A DNA stretch of 28,995 nucleotides from JACTMI01 sp964618415. Lineage in GTDB: Bacteria; Acidobacteriota; Thermoanaerobaculia; Multivoradales; JAGPDF01. The DNA is taken from NCBI GenBank assembly GCA_964618415.1, contig CAZUAT010000044.1, positions 1-28,995 on the forward strand, read 5' to 3'. Below the pieces are notes generated by a model, which saw only the letters and a program-made list of their open reading frames with translations, searched no databases and was not told the origin of the DNA. The number at the start of each line of letters is the position of its first letter. Positions within the stretch are counted from its first letter, which is position 1. Positions 7,671-14,939 of this stretch are shown here, in pieces. Both the position numbers and the translations under genes were made by a program.

Positions 7671-9554
7671 CTAGAAGTCGGTGAGAGCGCGCGGCGGCCA
7701 GGCGGCGCGCAGCGCGTTGAGCACCGCCACCACGTCGATCGCCTCTTGCACCAGCGCCCCGGCTACCGGCGGCAGCAGGCCGGCTGCGGCAAAGCCCATC
7801 CCGCCGATCGACAGCGCCATCCCGCCGACCGCGCTCTGCAGGGCGATCCTGCGCATCCGGTCGCTGATGTGGAGAAACTCGTCCACTCGTCCCAGCGAGG
7901 AGTCGAGCACCACGGCGCCCGCCGCTTCGGTCGTCACGTCGCTCGCCTGTCCAAAGGCGAGACCGACGGTGGCGGTGGCGAGGGCCGGGGCGTCGTTGAT
8001 GCCGTCGCCCATGAACAGGGTCGGCGCTTTGGCGGTTTCGGCGCGCACGAGGTCGACCTTCTGCTCCGGCGTCTGCGAGAAGTGGACCTCGGTGATCCCG
8101 ACCGCCTCGGCCAGGTAGCGCACCTCCGACTCGCGGTCGCCCGAGACGAGCATCACGCGGTCGAACCGGTGCTTGGGGCCGAGATGATCGATGAAGCTGC
8201 GTCCGTCGCTGCGCGGCGTGTCGCGGAAGCGCAGGAGCGCTGCCGGCTGGTCGTCGACCAGCACGGCGCACTCCAGGCCCCCCTCCTGACCGGGCAGCAG
8301 CGGACCGGCTTCGGGGTGGGCGCGCAGCAGCTTCTTGCGGCTGGTGACCTCGAAGCGGCGCCCGCCGACAACACCGACGAGCCCCTGGCCGGGCGGCTCG
8401 CGCACCTCTGAGGCGGGGGTCACCGGCAAGTTCTCAGCTTCGGCGGCGGCGAGGATCGCCCGTGCCAGCGGATGCCGCGAGTAGTGCTCCAGGCTCGCCA
8501 CAGCGGCCAGGATGTCGGTGCCATCGAAGCCGGGCAGCACGATCCGTTCGACCAGCTCTGGCTCGCCGTAGGTGAGGGTGCCGGTCTTGTCGAAGATGGC
8601 GATCCGGCACGACGGGGCGCGCTCGAGTACCACCGGATCGCGCACGATGATGCCGCGCCGGGCGGCGAGCGAGATCGAACCCAGGATCGCAACCGGGATG
8701 GCGATCAGCAGCGGGCAGGGCGTCGCCACCACCAGCACGGCCAGGAATCGCGAAGGCTCGTGCGACAGCGCCCAGGCGGCGAGCGCCACGGCGACGGCGA
8801 CCGGCGTGTAGACGGCGCCGAGATTGTCGCCCAGCCGGCGCAGGCGGGGCCGCCGCTGCTCGGACTCGCGCATGACGTTCAGGATGCGCGCGTAGCGCGA
8901 GTCGACGGCTCGCGCCGTGGCGCGGATGACCAGCGCGCTCTCTCCGTTGATCGCCCCGGAGATCACCGCCGTGCCGGGTGTCTTGGAGAGCCGGTACGGC
9001 TCTCCGGTCAGGTAGGCCTCGTCCATCGAGCCGTGGCCTTCGAGGACGACCCCGTCGACCGGGCAGGTCTCGTGCGGGAAAACCACTACTTCGTCGCCCA
9101 CTTTCAGCTCGTCGAGCGCGACATCCTCCATAACGCCCGAGCGCCGGCGGTGGGCCAGCGAAGGCATGCGCCGAGCCAGCGCTTCGAGCACCGAGGAAGC
9201 GCTGCGCACCGCGTACGCCTCGAGCGCCTCGCCGCCGGACAGCATGAGCACGACGATCGCCCCGGCCAGGTACTCATCCAGCAGCACCGCCGTGACGATC
9301 GAGATCCCGGCGAGCAGGTCGGATCCGAACTGGCCCCGCACCAGCTGGCGCAGCAGGGAGAGCACCAGCGGCGTGCCGCCGAGCGCCAGTACAGCGAGCA
9401 GCGGCAGGTCGACCCAGGCGATTCCGTTCCACGCCCCGGCGAGGTCGGCGCCGAAGCGCAGCACCAGATGGAGCAGGATGCCCGCCGTCGCCCCGAGCGC
9501 GATCTTGCCCTCCCGGCTGGCGAGGAGCGAGGAGACCGAGAATCGACGAGCCAT
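7671..9554 (-). CDS. Heavy-metal translocating P1B-type ATPase, TPC-motif group, no N-terminal metal-binding domain
   Basis: Inner-membrane pump that uses ATP to move a soft or transition metal ion, probably outward. Of 627 residues, the first 105 hold membrane helices, followed by the actuator domain with LTGEPY. The ion-path helix reads ATPCPLLIAIPVAI with T278-P279-C280 in place of the CPC of copper pumps or the CPC of Zn/Cd pumps. Phosphorylation site D322 in DKTGTLT; the P1B-specific HP dipeptide is in EHYSRHPLA; the hinge GDGINDAPA holds D517. No HMA-type CxxC domain precedes the first helix, so the protein is shorter than CopA or ZntA. All catalytic residues are intact. It starts 4 bases after the kinase gene stop, with no clear ribosome binding site, so it is probably co-translated with the two-component genes. 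The substrate cannot be told from sequence. Confidence 0.9.
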   Translation of the reverse strand: MARRFSVSSLLASREGKIALGATAGILLHLVLRFGADLAGAWNGIAWVDLPLLAVLALGGTPLVLSLLRQLVRGQFGSDLLAGISIVTAVLLDEYLAGAIVVLMLSGGEALEAYAVRSASSVLEALARRMPSLAHRRRSGVMEDVALDELKVGDEVVVFPHETCPVDGVVLEGHGSMDEAYLTGEPYRLSKTPGTAVISGAINGESALVIRATARAVDSRYARILNVMRESEQRRPRLRRLGDNLGAVYTPVAVAVALAAWALSHEPSRFLAVLVVATPCPLLIAIPVAILGSISLAARRGIIVRDPVVLERAPSCRIAIFDKTGTLTYGEPELVERIVLPGFDGTDILAAVASLEHYSRHPLARAILAAAEAENLPVTPASEVREPPGQGLVGVVGGRRFEVTSRKKLLRAHPEAGPLLPGQEGGLECAVLVDDQPAALLRFRDTPRSDGRSFIDHLGPKHRFDRVMLVSGDRESEVRYLAEAVGITEVHFSQTPEQKVDLVRAETAKAPTLFMGDGINDAPALATATVGLAFGQASDVTTEAAGAVVLDSSLGRVDEFLHISDRMRRIALQSAVGGMALSIGGMGFAAAGLLPPVAGALVQEAIDVVAVLNALRAAWPPRALTDF

Positions 9555-9558
9555 ACGG

Positions 9559-11001
9559 TCAGGCTAGCAGCGAACCGCCCTGTGCCTTGCCGCCCCCGCG
9601 GGGGGGAACGGCCGCACCGCCGGGGTCGGTGGCCTGCAGCGCAATGCGGGCGTCGAGCCCCTTCCCGTCGGGACCGGAGTCGAGGGTCACCCGGGTGTGA
9701 TGGAGCGCCGCGATTCGCGCCACGATCGACAGGCCCAGGCCGCTGCCGGAGCCGCTGCCGGGCAGGCGGTGGAACCGGTCGAGGACCCGGTCGCGCCCGG
9801 CCTCCGGAATACCGGGACCGCTGTCCACGACGTGCACCACGACGCACTCTCGCTCGCGCGCGGCTTCGATCCGGACCTCTCCGCCCGAGCCGCCGTGCCG
9901 GAGGGCGTTCTCGACCAGGTTGGCCAGCAGCACGGCCAGCAACGCGCGGTCGGCGAGAACGGTTGCCGGGTCGAGCCTGGAGCGCACCAGGTGCACGTCG
10001 CGGCGTGCCGCTTCGGCGCTGAACTCCGCCACCACCTCGTCGATGACGGAGCCCAGATCGACCGGCTGAAGGGCTACGGCCGCGCCCGGCTCGAGCCGGG
10101 CCAGAGTCAACAGCTGCTGCACGAGCCGCGTCATGCGGTCGGTGCCGCGGACGACCTGGAGCAGAGCGTGCTCGCGCTCCTCGTCCGAGCGGGCCCGCAG
10201 GGCGACCTGCGCCTGCGTCTTGAGCCCGGCCAGCGGCGTGCGCAGCTCGTGTGCCGCGTCGGCGGTGAACGCGCGTTCCAGGTCGAGGCGGTCGCGCAGT
10301 CGGGCGAGCAGGCCGTCGAGCGCCCGGACCAGCGGCGCGAGCTCGGCCGGCCGCTCGCCGGACGACAGAGGCGTGACCTCTTCGGGTCCGCGTGCGGCCA
10401 GTTCGGACGCGAGCCGGGCGAGCGGCCGGGTACCACGATCGATGGCGATCCAGATCAGGAGTGCCAGTGCGGGGAGCGCCGCGGCGACCGGAAGCAGCAT
10501 GTTGCGGGCCACCGAGACCGCCAGTGCAGCGCGCAGGTCCATGCGCTGACAGATCTGAACCTCGAACTCGCCGCTGCGGTCCGCGAGCGCCAGCACGCGC
10601 CAGCGCACGCCGTGCAGCGTACGGTCGAAGAAGCCGCGAGCACCGATTGGCACGATCGGTTCGCGGGGCAGATCGGGCGACGAACGCAACAGCAGCCGAC
10701 CGGAAGTCGACCAGACCTGGAAATGCAGGCTCTGCTCGTATCGGTGGTCGGGCCCTCCATCGAACTCGCTGTCGCCGCCATGCTCGAGGACCTCCTCGAC
10801 GTCGTGCTCGGCCCGTGCCGCCACGATCCGTCCCGCCTGGGCGAGCTGGGCGTCGAACAGCTCGGCGAGCTCGCGCCGGGCGTCGAGGTAGCTCCAGGTG
10901 ACGGCCACCAGCCAGGTCAGCACGGTGGCACCGAGGACCAGGACGAGCAGCCGGGTGCGGATCGACACCGGCGGTCGGGCGCTGCCCTTCACGTCGCCCA
11001 C
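9559..11001 (-). CDS. QseC/PmrB-type sensor histidine kinase
   Basis: Membrane sensor kinase partner of the response regulator it overlaps by 13 bases. In 480 residues: transmembrane helix 1 at about 18-38; a periplasmic domain (about 40-172) resembling the 2CSK N-terminal sensor of QseC (AELFDAQLAQAGRI, then FQVWSTSGRLLLRS); transmembrane helix 2 at about 174-196; a HAMP-like linker; HisKA with phospho-acceptor H251 (DAAHELRTPLAGL); and HATPase with N box LLANLVENALRHG, G1 VDSGPGI and a Gly/Ser-rich G2 (GSGSGSGLGLS). The sensor domain has an acidic/His cluster, residues 65-89, containing an ExxE (E70-V-L-E73) and H66, H74, H86. ExxE is the ferric-iron motif of PmrB, but a single four-residue match is weak evidence. 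The C-terminal tail after the HATPase is short and Gly-rich. Confidence 0.92.
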   Translation of the reverse strand: MGDVKGSARPPVSIRTRLLVLVLGATVLTWLVAVTWSYLDARRELAELFDAQLAQAGRIVAARAEHDVEEVLEHGGDSEFDGGPDHRYEQSLHFQVWSTSGRLLLRSSPDLPREPIVPIGARGFFDRTLHGVRWRVLALADRSGEFEVQICQRMDLRAALAVSVARNMLLPVAAALPALALLIWIAIDRGTRPLARLASELAARGPEEVTPLSSGERPAELAPLVRALDGLLARLRDRLDLERAFTADAAHELRTPLAGLKTQAQVALRARSDEEREHALLQVVRGTDRMTRLVQQLLTLARLEPGAAVALQPVDLGSVIDEVVAEFSAEAARRDVHLVRSRLDPATVLADRALLAVLLANLVENALRHGGSGGEVRIEAARERECVVVHVVDSGPGIPEAGRDRVLDRFHRLPGSGSGSGLGLSIVARIAALHHTRVTLDSGPDGKGLDARIALQATDPGGAAVPPRGGGKAQGGSLLA

Positions 11002-11660
11002 GGCGGTGCGCCCATCGAGTAGCCCGAGCCGCGCACGGTGCGAATCCGGTCGCTGCCGAGTTTGCGGCGCAGGTTGTGGATGTGGACTTCGACGGCGTTG
11101 CTGGCAATCTCGTCGCCCCAGCCGTAGAGCCGCTCCTCCAGGCGCGCCCGCGACAGCACTTCGCCCGGGTGGGACATCAGCTCGTGGAGCAGCGAAAGTT
11201 CGCGTGGCGACAGCTCGACCGGGCGGGCGTCGAGAGTGACCGCGCGGGTGACCGGATCGAGGACCAGATCGCCGTCCCGCAGCAGGGGCTCGGCGCGTCC
11301 CGCAGCGCGTCGCAGCAGGGCGCGCAGCCGCGCCAGCAGCTCGCCGAGATCGAACGGCTTGACCAGGTAGTCGTCGGCGCCGCGATCGAGGCCGGCGACC
11401 CGGTCGGAGACCGTGTCGCGCGCGGTCAGGATGAGCACCGGCGTCGCGCTGCCGGTGGCGCGCAGACGTGTGAGCAGCTCGAGTCCCCCGAGCCCGGGCA
11501 GACCGAGGTCGAGCACCACGGCGTCGTACTCAACCAGCCCGAGCACGGAGTCGGCCTCGAGCCCGTCGCGAACCCAGTCGACCGCGAAGCCGGCCTGCGC
11601 GAGGCCGGACCGCACGCCGTCGCCCAGCAGTTCGTCATCTTCGACCAGCAGTACCCGCAC
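10989..11660 (-). CDS. OmpR/PhoB-family response regulator (QseB/PmrA-like)
   Basis: DNA-binding response regulator of 223 residues. Receiver (1-115): acidic D8/D9 in VEDDELLGDG, phospho-acceptor D51 (VVLDLGLPGLGG), conserved Thr in LTARD, Lys in VKPFDLGEL. The winged helix (about 125-220) has ELSPRELSLLHELMSHPGEVLSR, the recognition helix EVHIHNLRRKLG and closing wing IRTVRGSGY. This is the QseB/PmrA subgroup of the OmpR family by length and motif. It is the first gene of the minus-strand operon and is divergent from the cytochrome b561 gene. The intergenic region carries a direct repeat matching the PmrA-box pattern, so this regulator probably activates the b561-hemerythrin operon and perhaps its own operon. 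Confidence 0.93.
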   Translation of the reverse strand: MRVLLVEDDELLGDGVRSGLAQAGFAVDWVRDGLEADSVLGLVEYDAVVLDLGLPGLGGLELLTRLRATGSATPVLILTARDTVSDRVAGLDRGADDYLVKPFDLGELLARLRALLRRAAGRAEPLLRDGDLVLDPVTRAVTLDARPVELSPRELSLLHELMSHPGEVLSRARLEERLYGWGDEIASNAVEVHIHNLRRKLGSDRIRTVRGSGYSMGAPPWAT

Positions 11661-11725
11661 GTCCGTCTCCCCGTTCCGGTCTCCCGGCGTCGACCGCGTC
11701 CGCAGGGAACGATACGCCGGGAGGC

Positions 11726-11759
11726 CTTAAGCGGGCCTTAAGGTGTGCGGCGCTACCTT
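11726..11759 (+). promoter_or_regulatory. PmrA-box-type direct repeat and putative promoter of the b561-hemerythrin operon
   Basis: CTTAAG at 11726-11731, CGGGC, CTTAAG at 11737-11742: two identical half-sites spaced 11 bases start to start, one DNA helix turn, as required for a head-to-tail OmpR-family dimer. It matches the published PmrA box pattern YTTAAK-N5-YTTAAK exactly. A possible -10 (TACCTT, 11754-11759) lies 11 bases downstream, so the repeat covers the -35 position, typical of an activator-dependent promoter. A/T runs like this are rare in this GC-rich window, which makes chance less likely. Confidence 0.7.
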
Positions 11760-11787
11760 GGCCCTGGCGTCGAAAGGAGCGCTGCTC

Positions 11788-12570
11788 ATGAAGAAAGTCT
11801 TGATCTGGGATCTGCCGGTGCGGTGGCTGCACTGGCTGCTGGCGGCGACCGTGCTGGGGGCATTCGCGCTGGCGAACTGGACCTCCGACGAGTCGCCGGC
11901 CTTCCCGTGGCACGCGATTCTCGGATTCCTGGCCGCCGCGACGATCGTGGCGCGTCTCGTCTGGGGCCTCGTCGGTACGCGGTACGCGCGCTTCGGCGCG
12001 CTGTCGCTGCGCCCGCGCGAGCTGGCCACCTACGTGCGCGGAATCTTTACACGTGGCCACGATGCGTCGGGGCCCGGCCACAATCCGGCCGCGAGCTGGT
12101 TCGCGGTCGCAATCGGAGCGGGTGTCGCTGGCCTCGCGGTGACCGGCTTCCTGATCGGCACGGGTAACAAGCAGGTCAAGGACCTGCACGAACTGCTTGC
12201 CTGGGTGGTCGTCGGTCTGGCGGCGGTGCACGTGGCGGGCGTCGTGCTTCATGTCCTGCGGACGGGCGAGAACATCGTGGCGGGGATGATTACCGGACGC
12301 AAGCGGGGAGAGCCGGGCGATGCGATTGCGTCACCGCGCGCCGCGGCGGCAGTGATGCTGGTCGGCGGCATCGCCGCCTGCGCGGCGCTGCTCGTTGCCG
12401 GTTACGACAGTCCCACACGCCGCCTCACCCTGCCACTCACCGGCACAGTGCTGACGATCGGAGATGTCGAGCCGCGGGAGCGGCACATGGACACCGCACG
12501 GAGCGTAGTCGGCGGCGAGACCGCCGTCCACGAGGATACCCGCGAGGAGAGTGACGATGACCACGATTGA
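11788..12570 (+). CDS. Cytochrome b561-family membrane protein
   Basis: Four-helix membrane b-type cytochrome (Cytochrome_b_N, PF01292-like) that would pass electrons between quinols and a periplasmic partner. The ATG at 11788 is preceded by AAGGAG at 11774-11779, eight bases away, which fixes the start. In 260 residues, heme-ligand candidates are H15 (VRWLHW), H42 (FPWHAILG), H134 (KDLHELLAW), H148 and H155 (AAVHVAGVVLHVL), located in or next to helices at about 12-30, 40-65, 105-125 and 132-157. A fifth hydrophobic segment (about 190-212) is followed by a periplasmic or cytoplasmic acidic tail ending EESDDDHD. The next gene overlaps its 3' end, and it lies opposite the two-component regulator whose likely binding site precedes it. 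The electron partner is not known; the exported hemerythrin is a candidate. Confidence 0.88.
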   Translation: MKKVLIWDLPVRWLHWLLAATVLGAFALANWTSDESPAFPWHAILGFLAAATIVARLVWGLVGTRYARFGALSLRPRELATYVRGIFTRGHDASGPGHNPAASWFAVAIGAGVAGLAVTGFLIGTGNKQVKDLHELLAWVVVGLAAVHVAGVVLHVLRTGENIVAGMITGRKRGEPGDAIASPRAAAAVMLVGGIAACAALLVAGYDSPTRRLTLPLTGTVLTIGDVEPRERHMDTARSVVGGETAVHEDTREESDDDHD

Positions 12571-13120
12571 ATCGACGCGGCGCCGGGCGCGGCATCCGCT
12601 CTGGACGGCCATTCTCGCCGGCGCCGTTCTCGCCCTTCCGGTGGGCGCTGCCGACGAGCCGGCGACCGCCGGCTTCCGGGCCGGCCACGCCGAGATCCAG
12701 GTCCACCTCGAGCACCTCGACGGGATGGTCGGCTCCCTCGAAGGGGCCACGGCCGAGCAGCAGCGCCGCACTATGGCATTCGTAGTGCGCTTCCTGACCG
12801 AACACATCCTCGAGCACGCGCGTTGGGAGGAGAGCCGCCTCTATCCGCTGGTCGACGAGAAGGCGGGGCGGCAGGGCGAGCCGTTCACCGCCTCGATGCG
12901 CTACGAGCACGGCATCATCGGACGGGCGATCGCCGATCTCGACGCGCGCGCCCAAGCGGAGGAGCTCGATGGCCGGGCCTTCGCGCGCGCGGCCGACGGC
13001 ACGCTGCGAATCATCGCGGCGCACTTCGAGAAGGAGGAGGAGGTCTTCCTGCCGCTGCTCGATCGCACGATGACCCGCACCGAACTGGACCGCGCGCTCG
13101 GCACGCCGACGGACCACTGA
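12557..13120 (+). CDS. Exported hemerythrin-domain protein
   Basis: Di-iron, O2- or redox-responsive four-helix protein, predicted to be outside the cytoplasm. ATG at 12557 is preferred over GTG at 12551 because GAGGAG at 12544-12549 lies seven bases before it. It overlaps the b561 gene by 14 bases. The N-terminus has RRRAR then a hydrophobic stretch (about 15-31) ending VGA-AD, a Sec-type signal peptide (or an uncleaved anchor). The hemerythrin domain spans residues about 38-170, with likely iron ligands H44 or H53 on the first helix, H83/H87 and E91 (LEHARWEE), H118 (YEHGI), and H156 with E160 (AHFEKEEEVFLP). Total 187 residues. Co-expression with a b-type cytochrome suggests redox cycling or sensing in the periplasm. 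That link is inference; the fold assignment is firm. Confidence 0.88.
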   Translation: MTTIESTRRRARHPLWTAILAGAVLALPVGAADEPATAGFRAGHAEIQVHLEHLDGMVGSLEGATAEQQRRTMAFVVRFLTEHILEHARWEESRLYPLVDEKAGRQGEPFTASMRYEHGIIGRAIADLDARAQAEELDGRAFARAADGTLRIIAAHFEKEEEVFLPLLDRTMTRTELDRALGTPTDH

Positions 13121-13252
13121 GCCTATGTGCACGGCGACATCGACCGCCGGAAGTTCCTTGACCGCGCCGCCAAGTTCGCCGTCGGCGGCGTCACCGCGGC
13201 GAAGCTCGCGTGGGAGCGAACGCTCGCCTTCCTCGATCGACATCTGAAATAG
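13121..13252 (+). pseudogene. Dienelactone hydrolase remnant: both ends joined by an internal deletion
   Basis: An open frame (GTG at 13127, TAG at 13250-13252, 41 codons) begins one base after the hemerythrin stop. The first part, YVHGDIDRRKFLDRAAKFA then VGGVTAA, is the N-terminal signature of the Tat-exported dienelactone hydrolase (YghX-like) family. It runs directly into KLAWERTLAFLDRHLK, which resembles the C-terminal last helix of the same family (AWxRTLAFFxxHL). The catalytic core of roughly 200 codons, with Cys, Asp and His, is missing. The join falls in a short GCGGCGAAG-like stretch that could have served as microhomology. It is non-functional as an enzyme; a short peptide could still be made. 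Recognition is from family memory, not a search. Confidence 0.65.
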
Positions 13253-13303
13253 CGAGCTCCGGTGCCCGGGGCGGCGCCGAAGGCCGGAGGCGAAGGCGCG
13301 AGA

Positions 13304-14665
13304 TCAGTTCGCGTACCAGCGCGACCGGTCGCCGCTCTCGAAGCCGTCGGCGAAAATGTAGCGGTTCTCGAGGCGGGCGACGGCGCCGATGCGCACGCCG
13401 GAGACCTGAAAATCGGTGAAGACCACCGGACGGCCCGACCCGTCGAGTCGCATCGAGCAACCCGTGGCGTTGACGGGGACGCCGAGGTCGATCGGGGTGA
13501 AGGGGTCGGTGGGCGTGGTGTCGCCGAACTCCGGATCGAAGTCGAGTTCCGGAATCGTGAGCGCGGTGACGAACAGAACGTGGCCCGGCTCGCTCGAGAT
13601 TCCGGCGACGACCAGGCGGCCGTTGCCCTGGATCGCCACGCCGTAGGGGTTGCGGAAGTAGGTGCTGGCCCGCGCGACCGTCTCGAGTACCTGGCCCTGG
13701 GGGGCGAGTCGGGTCACGGCGAAGCGGCGGTCCGGCGTTCCCGAAGTGTCGGCGGCGCCGGCGCAGTAGTGGTCGCCTTCGGCGGAGATCGCGAGGGCGA
13801 GGCAACTCGAGGAGCCGCCCGCGACGTAGTCCCAGTGCCTCGGGATCACGCCGGCGATCATGAAGCTCGTGTCGTCCTCGCCGTTGGGCAGGACCCGGTG
13901 AAGGTAGGCGTCCCATTCGCAAGGAAAACAGAAGCCGACGTGACCGGCGAACAGCATCCGTCCCTCGGAGTCGACGACCATGTCTTGCAGGTAGACGCGC
14001 TGTCCGGCCTCCCAGCCCGCGAGCTCCCGCTTGCCGTTGATTCCGAAGGTCAAATCGTCGTCGCCGTCGTCCCGGTAGCGGAAGGCCCAGCTGCGACCGT
14101 CGCTGTCGTAGGCCGCGACGACGATGCGCTCGGAGCCGAAGGGAAACGGACCCACCCAGGTCGTCGCGATCCGCACCGGCGTCGTGTCGGTGTTGGTGCC
14201 TTCGACCCGGAAGCCTTCGTCCAGGAAGTCGGGGTCCGGCAGGCAGTCGGGGTAGAGGAACCGGGCGATGAACGGCTGGTAGACGGAGACGAAGCTGTTC
14301 CACGTCTTCCCGACCAGGAGCAGGCGGCCCTGCCTGTCGAAAGCTGCATCGAAGACGTAGACCGCGTGTCCTTCCGGTGGAGCGACCGTGCAGCTCGACT
14401 CGACTCCGGTCGGCGTGACCCGCACCCAGTGCATGTTGTGATCTTCCGTGTGGCCGGCGAAGACCAGGGCCTCGTCCGGGGCGAGCGTCCCGCGCCCGGA
14501 CCAGACGTCGGTCAAGGGCAGTTCGATCGGCGCCCAGCCGTCCGGCGGGTGGAAGCCGGCGGTGTCGAGATGCCCGTCGGCGGCCGGAACGGCTGCGCCG
14601 CCGGTCAGGGCCAGAGTGAGTGCGAGGCGGAGTGCGAGGCTGGTCGTCGATTCGTAGCGGTACAT
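13304..14665 (-). CDS. Secreted delta-60-repeat/beta-propeller-like protein with GFESGD C-terminal tail
   Basis: Predicted exported protein of 453 residues; function unknown. The start at 14665 is supported by a GGGAG on the minus strand (14671-14676) about six bases upstream and by a signal peptide: MYRYESTTSLALRLALTLAL then GGAAVPAADG. The open frame continues further upstream but without a signal peptide there. The body is rich in Asp/Gly turns with repeated blades of the type FDxxGRLLLVGKT, DSEGRMLFAGHVG, QGNGRLVVAGISS and LDGSGRPVVFTDF, the pattern of delta-60 repeat propellers. Cys pairs (CLPDPDF, CFPC) suggest oxidising surroundings. It ends YIFADGFESGDRSRWYAN; FADGFESGDxxxW tails are common on secreted proteins of Acidobacteriota and Xanthomonadales. 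It is flanked by gene remnants on both sides and has no obvious operon partner. Confidence 0.75.
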   Translation of the reverse strand: MYRYESTTSLALRLALTLALTGGAAVPAADGHLDTAGFHPPDGWAPIELPLTDVWSGRGTLAPDEALVFAGHTEDHNMHWVRVTPTGVESSCTVAPPEGHAVYVFDAAFDRQGRLLLVGKTWNSFVSVYQPFIARFLYPDCLPDPDFLDEGFRVEGTNTDTTPVRIATTWVGPFPFGSERIVVAAYDSDGRSWAFRYRDDGDDDLTFGINGKRELAGWEAGQRVYLQDMVVDSEGRMLFAGHVGFCFPCEWDAYLHRVLPNGEDDTSFMIAGVIPRHWDYVAGGSSSCLALAISAEGDHYCAGAADTSGTPDRRFAVTRLAPQGQVLETVARASTYFRNPYGVAIQGNGRLVVAGISSEPGHVLFVTALTIPELDFDPEFGDTTPTDPFTPIDLGVPVNATGCSMRLDGSGRPVVFTDFQVSGVRIGAVARLENRYIFADGFESGDRSRWYAN

Positions 14666-14804
14666 CGCGTTCTCCCGATCCGATGGACTTCTGGATAGGA
14701 GTTCGCCGGGGCGCGCGTGGAGGGGACACCGGAGCCGAATGTAGCCGGGTAGCCGGCTCGGCCGCGCGCAGGAGCGCGCCCCGCCTTCAGGGCACCGACG
14801 AAGA

Positions 14805-14838
14805 CCAGGCCGCTGCCGGAGCCGGTGCCGGGCAGGCG
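14805..14838 (-). repeat. 34-base segment nearly identical to the histidine kinase G2-box region
   Basis: Within the 274-base spacer between the propeller gene and the SDR gene, bases 14805-14838 match 9735-9768 (inside the kinase gene) at 33 of 34 positions in the same orientation. On the minus strand both encode RLPG(S/T)GSGSGL. The flanking frame here (EAILTRRIAAGKTHG before, VFVGALKAG after) does not continue as a kinase, so it may be a small remnant of a paralogous kinase or a coincidence in Gly/Ser-coding, GC-rich DNA. No gene is visible in the rest of the spacer. Confidence 0.4.
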
Positions 14839-14939
14839 CCCGTGGGTCTTGCCGGCGGCGATGCGACGGGTAAGGATCGCTTCGAACCGGCTCGGCCTGA
14901 TCCGAGCCTCGAGCCCCCCGGGGCAGAAGGAGGCGCGCC

